Source: Neoceratodus forsteri
Taxonomy: Eukaryota > Chordata > Ceratodontiformes > Ceratodontidae
Reading direction: 5' to 3'
Assembly (NCBI GenBank): GCA_016271365.2
Contig: CM028131.1
Location: 171,558,501 to 171,622,500 of the forward strand
DNA: 64,000 nucleotides
Below, in pieces: positions 55,901 to 64,000 of this stretch (position 1 is the stretch's first letter; every line of letters begins with the position of its first letter). The notes under the pieces were generated by a model, which was given only the letters and a program-made list of their open reading frames with translations, was not told where the DNA came from and ran no database searches. The position numbers were made by a program, and so were the translations under genes.

Positions 55901-56635
55901 AGGATAGGGTAAAGTGGGATAAGGGGCATGCATACCCACTCTCCCACAGTGCCCACTGGAGGGTGGTGGGGGTGGCAGGGGCTGTCACAATGTGGTTGAC
56001 CAAGCTCACCACACCTTGACAGCAAATTTTTTTGCCCATTGGAGGAGACATAGGTACCTGAGTCTGGGGGGGAGGGTGTGACTTGGCGCTGGTTAGGAGG
56101 AGTGAGCAGGACAACTCGGTGGCACCAATGGTGAGATCAGAATGAAGGTAGTGAGCAGTATCCTAGTTTTAGAGGATTCTATTATTAGGGGGTGGAGATG
56201 GTGGTGGAAGGGGGTGGTATGATGCCTTCCAGGTGCATTAGCCAACTGGGAAATGGATAGGACAGGGAGGATGGTGGAGAAAAAGGAGGGGGAATTTTGG
56301 GGTGCTGGTACAATCTGGTACCAAATAACTGGCAAACCAACCAACTTTCAAAGACTGGGAGATAGATTAAAGGCACACTTGGCTTTCCTAGACATTTCAG
56401 AGGTCCTCTTGTGTAAGGTGGGAAAAGGGGAAGAGTAGAGTGAGGAAGGATAAGACTTACGAGTTTAATGAGTGGTAGAGGGGATACAGTCAGGAGGAGA
56501 AGGAGTACCAGATGGGGGGATTTCTGGCTCTTCCGGGTTGATGGGCTTCTAATCCTCAAAAGAAATACACGGCACTTACCACTAGTAGAAACTAGTTGTC
56601 CACACCTGTTAGCTTTGCTGTGCAATAGCTTAATT
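55901..56635. other. no gene seen
   Basis: G-rich DNA with purine/pyrimidine-skewed ORFs on both strands and no domain support. Confidence 0.4.
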
Positions 56636-56641
56636 TACAAA

Positions 56642-56795
56642 GCACTTTTAGATGAAAAATCCAATACATGAACAGTGGTGCAAAACACCCCAAATGATTC
56701 ACTCAGAGGAGCATTATCCCTTGAAAGCTCCTCTGAGTGAAACATTTGGGGTGTTTGCACCACTGTTCATGTATTGGAATTTTCATCTAAAAGTG
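56642..56795. repeat. near-perfect 70 bp-arm hairpin
   Basis: 56642-56712 and 56727-56795 are inverted copies with only a few mismatches or one-base bulges, separated by a 14-base loop (ATTATCCCTTGAAA). The arms begin GCACTTTTAGATGAAAAATC and meet at CACTCAGAGGAGC/GCTCCTCTGAGTG. It is a foldback-type or MITE element and, if transcribed, a miRNA-like stem. No ORF. Confidence 0.85.
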
Positions 56796-56879
56796 TTCTA
56801 TAAATAGGACAATTGCTCCACAAAACTAGAAGAGTAAACAACTAGTTTCTGCAAGTAGTGAGTGTCATGTATTTCTTTC

Positions 56880-59100
56880 GAGGATTTGTTGTGGATTTAA
56901 TACATGGTCACCACACCACATGGGCAGCCCTTCTTTTCTGTTTTCGGTAATTGCCTTCACATGACAAGAGAGAGGGCTAGTGCACTCAGGAAGACATTTG
57001 ATATCTACATTGGCAGACATTTAAACCAAGCAGGGGGGAGACTGCAGCTGGGGGAGCCACAGTGGAGGGAGGACAATAGGGGAACCTAGCTAGAACCTCC
57101 CCAAGAAATGGGGGCTAGGAGCAATGGGAATGAAAGAAGCAAGGCTGGGGTCCATAACAAGTTAAGTATAGGTGTCAGGGGCCAGCCCACTGGAGGAGCA
57201 TTTGTGTTTCTGGCCCCCCACACTAGCGACCCAGGTTTGGGAATGGACAAGGGTCACTCAGTGGTCCAACCAGGTGAGGGAAGACTGAGCACCCGACGAC
57301 AGCTCTCCTATCTCAGGGAGGTGGGGACACCAGGTCCCACTACAGAGACTGCCACATGGCAGAGGCTGGGCAGCAGTGAAGCAGAGGGGGGTGCATGAGG
57401 GGCAGGGCTGTAGTGTGATGTACTTGGTGCACATGTCCCAATGCCACAGCCAAGAGGGAGAAAACTGAGGAAAAAGATGCTGAGCTGCCCATGAATGGCA
57501 ACCCCTGCAGGCTCTCACACCACTGACATGGTGACCACCCACCTATCAAGGTTCTGAGCAATTAGTGGATAACTGGTAAGTCCGTGAGAAGATCAGTGTC
57601 AGGGCTGTGGGGGGTGTAGTTGGGCAGACGGGGTTGGGGGAGAGAAACTACTGTCTGAAAAAAAAGGATGGGTGCCAAGGAGGGGGCATACAATGCTAGC
57701 TAAGAATAGGAAAATTAGGAAATTAAGGCAGGAAGCGGAGGAAAAAGGAAGAGAAGCTGACAAAAAGGGACAGGATACAGGAGTAAGCTGGAAGGCAGTC
57801 TTCCTAAATGACAAGAGCCTAGAAAACAAAATTTGAAAATGCTACGTGATGATGGCAGATGCAGGGATAGACCTCATAGCCATTATAGAAACTCGGGCCA
57901 CCAACAAAAACGACTGGAATCTGGTGATACAGGACAAACACCATGTACAGGTGAGATAAGGGTAAGGGAAAAAGAGCTGGGGATAGATCACAAACTTTGT
58001 ATAGTAGATGAATAGGTGACATAGGGTGGTGTTAAATGACACTCACTTAAGGGAGGCGAGAGTGACCAGCGGGGTACCTGAGGGCTTAGTACTGGGACCA
58101 GTGCTCTTACATGTCTTTATAAGTGACATTGCAGAAAAGCTAGAAGGGAAGGTATGCCGCTTTGCAGACCACACCAAAATCTGCAATAGGGTAGACACTC
58201 CAGAGTGGGTGGAGAGAATGTGTAGAGACCTGAGAAAACCTGAGGAGTGGTCAAAGGTATGGCAGCTGGGTTTCAGTGCCAAAAAGTGCAAAAACATGCA
58301 CCTAGGGCACAGAAATCCAGAGGCAAAGTATAAAATGGGAGAAGTGGTATTGATGGCCACAAAACAAGAAAGAGCTCCTGTAGTAATCATATTAGATAAT
58401 CTCAAAGTGGTGAGGCACTGCAACAAGGCAGTAGGCAATGCCAGTGGGATGCCGGGGTGCATAGGGAGGGGTATGACTTACAGAAGGAAAGAGGTGGTGT
58501 TGCCACTGTATAGCTCATTGGTGAGAGCCCACCAGGACTGGAGTACTGTGTCCAGTTGTGGAGATAACATCTCAGGAAGGACATAGGCAGGGTGGAGGCT
58601 GTCCAGAGGAGGGCAACTAAAATGGTGTGGGGGCTGCATCAAAAGCCTAATGAGGAGAGACTGAGGGATCTCAATATGTACACCCCAGAAGAGAGGATGG
58701 AGAGGGAGGACATGATTGAGACCTATAAATACCTCTTGAAAGTGAACAAGGTACAGGAAAGGAGTATTTTTCAGAGGAGAAAGTGCACAAGAACAAAGGG
58801 GCATGCAATAAAGCTGGAAGGGAGGAATTCAGGAGGGATATGAGGAAACATTTCTTCACTGAAAGAGTGGTGGATGCCTGGAGCAGTCTTTCAGCGGAAG
58901 CGGGGGGGCGCAAAAACAGTGGTGGGCTTCAAGCATGCATGGGATAGGCACAAAGGAATCTTGATATGAAAGGGGGGAAAGATAGTTGAAGATAAGGAAG
59001 GGTCCATGGTGACAGTATAATCAGGGAAAAATGGGCAGACTGGGTGGGCCAATCAGTCCTTATCTGACAACAAATTCTATGTTTCTTTGTTTCTGTGTTT
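56880..59100 (+). mobile_element. CR1 LINE copy 4, internally deleted
   Basis: A plus-strand CR1 with the end of ORF1 (56990-57030, IGRHLNQAGG). The endonuclease start is at about 57780-57950 (NDKSLENKI, DLIAIIETRATNKNDWN). A sudden jump at about 58020 leads to RT palm B onwards, then the thumb/C-terminus and a 3' tail at 59036-59090 (GGGCAGACTGGGTGGGCCAA ... ATTCTATGTTTCTTTG). The distal endonuclease and proximal RT are missing. Confidence 0.8.
58026..58586 (+). pseudogene. CR1 RT palm/thumb fragment
   Basis: 186 open codons: VTSGVPEGLVLGPVLLHVFI (palm B, Q to E), CRFADHTKICNRVD (the FADD dyad reads FADH, so inactive), WQLGFSAKKCKNMHLGHRNP, VVIILDNLKVVRHCNKAV and YSSLVRAHQDWS. The following frame (58592-58843) continues with [20 protein letters not shown] and DMIETYKYLLKVN. 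Confidence 0.82.
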
Positions 59101-59625
59101 GCCCTCTATGACAAGGAAGGCATAGAGGAAGTAGAGGATTGAGCCATTAGAGGAATGATGATGGTGTCGCAGAATCACTGTGGGTACAGCTCATGACAGC
59201 TTCAAAGATGCTGCACATGGCGGAGGTCTATAGACTACCTAGACAGGGGAAAGAGGGTGGCAGGGAAATAGAGGCTGAAATTGAGAAAGGGGTTGCAGAG
59301 GGGGAGGTACTGGTGGTGCGGCAACTCGATCTATCAGATATAAATTGGAAAACTCCAGCAGCTAAGAGTGCCAAGAGCCAGGCCCTGCTTTACAGTAAGT
59401 TGCAAGACTACCTCCTAGTGCAGCTGGCCAGGGAACCCACAAGCCAGGCTGCCATTCTCAACATGGCACTCACCAGCATGGAAATGGTAGGGGAGTGTGG
59501 GTTGGGGAGCCACTGAGGTCCATTGACCATAACACCATATGGGTGGAACTGGCCCTGGGTACCAGTATTCCCTCCTCAAATGCTGAGGTTCTGGATTTCA
59601 GATGAGCAGACTAACCAGATGAGGG
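59101..59625 (+). mobile_element. CR1 endonuclease fragment (separate copy)
   Basis: From ALYDKEGIEEVED through VYRLPRQGKEGG, RQLDLSDINWKTPAAKS (a decayed GDLN..DI.W block) and LQDYLLVQLAREPTSQAAIL to the end near LDFR. It corresponds to the middle of CR1 ORF2, which is missing from the copy just upstream. It may be that copy's displaced piece or a separate insertion. Confidence 0.7.
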
Positions 59626-59854
59626 AATTAGTCTGGGATAGGTTTGTAACTCTGCTGTTACAATGGGATTACTAAAAGCAGTAGAAATGTTTACATAGTA
59701 CAGGTGTAACACAGAGCCAAGAGTCATTAGGGTAACAAGGGGACCAAATATAATAAATGTAATGTTTTGTTTGTTGCATATCAGGGTTGCCATAGCCCAA
59801 AAGCAAAAGTAATGTGTGCACTTATCGGGTTAATGCTAGCCCTGGGATCAACGC

Positions 59855-60010
59855 TCTGAAATGCAAATGAGTTACAACCTCTTTTGCAGTGTGTGCTCTG
59901 CCTGTGTGACACTGTGTCTGGGCGCCTGCATGCACCTGCAATTGCCCATTGGTTCGGAGGGTTCCTGGGCAATGTTCCCTGCATGCTAATAGCATATAAG
60001 GAAGGGCTCT
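59855..60010 (+). promoter_or_regulatory. possible promoter: octamer, CCAAT, TATA
   Basis: ATGCAAAT at 59861-59868, inverted CCAAT (ATTGG) at 59948 and CATATAAGG (TATAAG 59995-60000) are spaced as in a polymerase II promoter. They precede the GC-rich repeat copy B. Functional status is unknown. Confidence 0.4.
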
Positions 60011-60099
60011 GGCAACCAAAAAGCAGTTCTCAGTTCCAGTCTAAAATGTGTAGTTCCTGTTTAGTACCTACTGGTGTGCTTCTCTGGTGACTGGCTGGA

Positions 60100-60715
60100 A
60101 GGAGGCACAGGGATGGTGGTAGGGATCCTGGGTTTGGACTGCAGGCAGGCATTAGTCCCCTTCTCAGCCTCCAGTCACCTTCTCCCAGGTAACCCCGTGT
60201 CCTAGTTCCCCCACGGATTACCACCCACGGTGGGGTGGGAGTGGAGGGGGCCATCCTCCCCCCATGTAACCATATCCAGAGTGGGCTATTACGGGCAGTC
60301 CTGAGGTGGCAGCACTGGCTTGCCAGAGGGGACTTCACAGAGCCTGTATCCATTTTTCTCTTTTTTCTGGTCCCTCCCCCATGGCTGTGAATGCGTGCAC
60401 GTGGTGGCATGCATATGTCATGAAGCCATGTTCTCGCATCCCCTGGAGTCTGGTGCTGCCCCCTATCCTCCACCAGGAGGCAGCCATGGAGCTGGACAAT
60501 GTGCCCACCTGTCCACAGGAAAGGAGAGCTGTCATGGGACGCTCGATCCACTCCCTCCCCTGCCAACCCCCGGTGGCCCAGGTTCGCTCCCAAACCTGGG
60601 TTGCCAACATGGCGCAAGGTGTGGTGTCGAGTGCCTCAACCCTCAGAGCCAGAGCTGGCCTCTGGTTTGGGTCTCTTGAGCCTCAGGCTATGACTGGGGT
60701 CTGAGATTGGGATCA
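60100..60715. repeat. GC-rich unknown repeat, copy B
   Basis: Co-linear with 17230-17760 through shared blocks listed there. It has open frames on both strands up to 195 codons, not supported by any motif. With the promoter-like stretch just upstream it could be the 5' end or LTR of an unclassified element. Confidence 0.5.
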
Positions 60716-60761
60716 GCAGGAGCTTGTTGGGGACTCACCCTCAAGGATGATCTGACAGCAT

Positions 60762-60784
60762 CTTATCTATCTATCTATCTATCC
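60762..60784. repeat. (TATC)n microsatellite
   Basis: About six TATC/CTAT units. Confidence 0.9.
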
Positions 60785-60796
60785 CATCCATCAGCC

Positions 60797-60925
60797 CTTA
60801 AAGGAGGCAATGTAGTGCAGTGGGTTAAGGCTCTGCGCTGCAGATCTGGACACCTGGGCTTGAATCCCACAACTGCCTAAGTGCGTACTGTGTGATCCTG
60901 AGCAAGTCACTATTCTGAGATTTTG
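60797..60925 (+). mobile_element. tRNA-headed CORE-like SINE
   Basis: GGCAATGTAGTGCAGTGGGTTAAGG (box A region) and GGCTTGAATCCCAC (box B), then TGTGATCCTGAGCAAGTCAC, the CORE/MIR-style body. Truncated after about 130 bp. Confidence 0.65.
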
Positions 60926-61256
60926 TACTCTGGTAAAGTGGAAGGTACTGAATGCATCTTAGTACATCTACAAACATTAAATCTGGTAATAGGAGCTGTC
61001 TATTCTCCACTGAAAGTGAAAATATGTCATTTTGGTAGCTTTTGCCATGTATTAGCAGAACATATAAGAAACAGGAAAACAATTATTGTAGGTGATTTTA
61101 ATGCTGCATGGGGGGTCCTAGTGGACAAAAACTAGAAAGCGCCATTCAGAGTTTACACTTAACTCAGATAATTCATTCTCCCCCAAGCAAGAGTACATTA
61201 AATAGTCATGGCAATATTCTGGATTTAATTTTTGTTTCCACAGATTTGATGGTAAA
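60900..61256 (+). mobile_element. LINE endonuclease fragment
   Basis: TIIVGDFNAAWG (60-aa open segment 60923-61135) is the endonuclease Asp/Asn block GDFN. In shifted frames LTQIIHSPTRVH-like and GNILDLIFVS-like text follows. It is not CR1 (GDLN type) and more like an L2/other Jockey-group element. Confidence 0.6.
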
Positions 61257-61511
61257 GCAGTGTCAGTGGCTCAGTAGGTAGCACACTCGCCTCTGAGGCC
61301 CGGGAGATCAGAGGGCTGTGGGTTCAGTTCCCACATCTGGCACTTGGGTTAATATCCCAGTACTGACAGCGTAGTGCAGCATGAGAGGGGTGCTGCACTT
61401 CTGAGGTGCCATCTTTCAGATGAGACGTTAAACCGAGGTCCCATCTGCCTGGATTGGTGGTAGTTCAGGTGGATGTTAAAGATCCCATAGCACTTATCGA
61501 AAAGAGTAGGG
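61257..61511 (+). mobile_element. SINE family B (tRNA head + conserved body)
   Basis: The tRNA-like head is CAGTGGCTCAGTAGGTAGCA with box B GGGTTCAGTTCCCAC. The body is CATCTTTCAGATGAGACGTT AAACCGAGGTCC and GGATGTTAAAGATCCCATAG CAC, the widely conserved body of shark/fish/amphibian SINEs of the HE1 kind. It is cut at about 61511 by the L1 3' end. Confidence 0.8.
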
Positions 61512-64000
61512 GTGTTTTTTATTAGCAAAATAAACATATTCAACAACACTTGGTCACAGAAAACAATCGTTAATATACATAATTAATACATTTATCCTCT
61601 ATTTAAATTGATTTTGTATACTCGCTTTATCATTATCTTTATCCATTTTTATATGCTAGTTCTGCTCCTTTCATTTATACTTAATAAAATGTAGAAAACC
61701 TTTCCACAATTTTCTTAAAGCCCCAGGTGAAACTCTTAACGCATCTGCAGCATAAATTTTCTCTAACTCCTTTATTATTAACCTACTAACACAAACATAT
61801 GACATTTTCTTTTGATATAGAACCCACTGTATTCTGGCTTGCCACAAATAATATTTTAGGCAACCTAAAAATAAAGTCAAAGTCCCATTATGTAATCCGA
61901 ATGAACCTATTGGGCTCACCCCTAGGATTAGAAATTCATATGTCATATTCAGCATCCACTTAAATTTCCATAACTCAGCTAAATAATCCCACAATCCTGA
62001 GGCATAAGTACATTCTAAAAGGAAATGTTCCATAGATTCCTCCTTATTAATACATTCAAGATAGGGACATAACCTTTCCTGTAGGGCTTTATATTTGGCA
62101 TTTCCCCTAACATTCAGCCTTCCATAAAATATTAACCACTGAACTTCCCATTGATTCTTTGGCATCCTTGGATTGTTTAATTGTGCCAAAATCATAGGAT
62201 TCAGAGCTAAAGGGCAATTTTTAAAGTCCGGCTCTTGCGGGTATAATTTTAGCATTAAATAGTGATACAAACCCCTTGTGTTATATGTTAATACCGTCTG
62301 CTTCTGTAATTCCCATTTATATAATTTTTGAGCCGTAGGCCTAAAATGCTCAGGGATATGTAAATATCTATTGAGTTTGGGAGCTAATGAAGTCCAATTC
62401 TTAAAATATTTCCCATGATTTTTAAATTCCACAATTCTCAACCCTTAATTCCATTTTTAATCCCTCTTTGATGGAGTTGCTATAAAAAAACATGAAGCAT
62501 ATACAACTGGGTCTATCATTCCTAATCCTCCCTGATTCTTTTTTAAATATGTATAACCTCTTTTGACCAGGTTTAAACGATTGCCCCAAAGCATCTGAAA
62601 GAAGAAACTATATAGCTTTGTTTCAAATTCTACTGGTAACGGAAAAATAATTGCCACAAATTGTATGATAGGAAGAAGAAATTGTTTAATTATTTGGACT
62701 CTTTTTAATTTAGGCAACCTCCATTGCTTCCACCTATTTACTTTTTTTTCAATATTCCTAAGCACCTTCTCCCAATTGTCCCTGGGTAGATTCTGAGATC
62801 CAAAGTTAATCCCCAAGATTCTGAGCGGGTTTCTAGAAATGTGAATTCCTTCCAACCATGATTCCGTAATCCCACTTACCCCAATTATCAATCCTTTTGT
62901 TTTATTTATGTTCAATTTTGCATTAGAAGCTTTAGCAAACTCCTCAAAAGCTCTCATGAAATTCGTAATTGATGTACTATCCTCCAAATAAATTACTAAA
63001 TCATCTGCATAAGCTTGAATATTTAACTGGAAATGACTACTTTCATTATAGAGATACCTTCCATTTTGAGAAGCCAACACTGTTTGCAAAGGATCTATTG
63101 CAAAAGTATATAAAAGGGGCTAAGAGGGCACCCTGTCGAACTCCATGGATAAATGAAACCCTTCAGCCTTGCAGCCTTTCACAAAGGAAATACCAGCCCA
63201 TATTATATAATTTCTCAATTAAATTCACCAGTTTATCATGTACCCCATAATGCCTCAGAGTCATGAAAAGAAATGGTAAATGTACTCTGTCAAATGCTTT
63301 ATCTAAATCTGCTGCTACCAGACAACCTGTTAACCCCATCTCAGAGAGATAATCTATTACATCTCTTATTAACATAAGAGCAGACTGTATCCTTCTATCC
63401 GACAAACCACAATATTGATAGGGCGAAATTACTTCTTCTGCATATTTTTTAAGTCTATTATTCAAAATTTTAGCAAAAATTTTGTAATCAGTATTTAACA
63501 AAGTGATTGGTCTCCAATTAACCGTGTTTTGCTTGTCACCTGATTTAAAAATATAAGTTAACAATCCTTCTGTGAATGAGGGGTAGATAATATTTTTTTC
63601 TAGAAAATATTGAAACAGAAGACCTAAACATTGACTAAATTCTTCCGGAAAGGTTTTATACAAATTATTTGTAAGGCCATCCAAGCCTGGGGAAATATTT
63701 AATTTCAATTACCTAATGGATTCCAGAATTTCTGCCTGAGAAATATTTTCCCATTCTTCTTTCTTTTTAGCCCTTTTTAATGAGACAGGAATCTGTTTCA
63801 AATAGTCCGCTATATCTTTTTTAGAAATATTTCTCTTGGGATTTAATGAGCTAAAATACTCCTTAATAACCTCCCTTAGTTCCACCACTGTGGTTGCAAC
63901 ACTCCCATCAGTCTTTTTTAACTCCTCCAATCCCATTGAGTCTCTAAGTTCTTTGCACATCTCAAAGGGATCCCTATAGGTGATTTTTCACTCCATTAAT
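61512..64000 (-). mobile_element. Tx1-like L1 LINE copy 2 (continues beyond window)
   Basis: A minus-strand L1-group LINE. The 3' end abuts SINE B at the T-run near 61514. ORF2 text runs from the right edge to about 61671 and the 5' part lies outside the window. It is a different family from the one at 41.9-53.1 kb (YADD region and C-terminus differ) and better preserved. Confidence 0.9.
61671..63960 (-). pseudogene. L1 ORF2 (RT and C-terminal domain)
   Basis: Pieces in order are the pre-RT linker 63960-63709 (FSSLNPKRNISKKDIADYL), then a TAA at 63709-63711. RT fingers and palm A occupy 63708-63163 (NISPGLDGLTNNLYKTF, NWRPITLLNTDYKIFAKI, LVAADLDKAFDRVHLPFL). Palm B, in shifted frames around 63160-63100, reads GVRQG. 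Palm C and the thumb are at 63089-62457 (IQAYADDLVIYLEDS, intact dyad; LGINFGSQNL; WRLPKLKRVQIIKQFLLP). The C-terminal domain at 62441-61671 has CPYLECINKEESMEHFLLEC, the zinc-knuckle/H block. One stop and two or three frameshifts are present. Confidence 0.88.

Noticed and set aside
60030..60704. 195-codon minus and 132-codon plus ORFs
   Set aside because: They lie in a GC-rich dispersed repeat; copy A at 17.2 kb does not preserve them.
61257..61335. tRNA gene
   Set aside because: Box A/B-like head but no full cloverleaf; it is the head of a SINE. The same applies to 36536, 60797, 35516 and 54160.

Overview
This window is repeat-rich nuclear DNA of a non-mammalian vertebrate. I found no host protein-coding gene, rRNA gene or genuine tRNA gene. 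The element mix is CR1 LINEs, Tx1-like L1 LINEs, other Jockey-superfamily LINEs, tRNA-headed and MIR-like SINEs, a PIF/Harbinger transposon and an LTR element with 1.4 kb LTRs. That mix fits a large amphibian genome (a caecilian is a guess), but lungfish or a reptile cannot be excluded from sequence alone.

Layout. 0.4-3.4 kb: decayed plus-strand CR1. 5.5-12.4 kb: minus-strand LTR element with ATAA target duplication, a tRNA-Thr-type primer binding site, no visible reverse transcriptase, and an unfamiliar Cys/His protein directly behind a good splice acceptor. 12.4-18.9 kb: LINE fragments of several clades, one interrupted by a palindromic MITE-like insert. 19.7 kb: a MITE with about 28 bp inverted repeats. 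23.3-25.4 kb: a 65 bp-unit minisatellite with a 5-unit higher-order repeat. 26.0-31.6 kb: the best-preserved CR1 (minus), with both ORFs and a tandemly duplicated 740 bp 5' region. 31.7-41.4 kb: SINEs, unidentified DNA and a 5' CR1 fragment. 41.86-53.1 kb: a 5'-truncated Tx1-like L1 (minus) with a perfect 15 bp target duplication. It is split at an RT codon by a 7.74 kb Harbinger element. 53.1-61.5 kb: SINE and LINE pieces, a near-perfect hairpin, and a second copy of a GC-rich unknown repeat. 61.5-64.0 kb: a second Tx1-like L1 (minus) running off the window.

The Harbinger element is the most interesting unit. It carries three genes instead of the usual two. They are a HARBI1-like DDE nuclease (minus, two exons, three visible lesions), a trihelix/Myb-like protein (minus, three exons with matching splice phases and no lesion) and a NAIF1-like Myb protein (plus, TATA and octamer promoter, several stops). 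Motifs with a GCGCAA/TTGCGC core cluster at both ends and again in the divergent promoter between the two Myb genes. These would be natural binding sites for the Myb partners that bring the nuclease to the ends. LINE, SINE and LTR units here are independent insertions. The nesting (L1 first, Harbinger later) gives a relative chronology.
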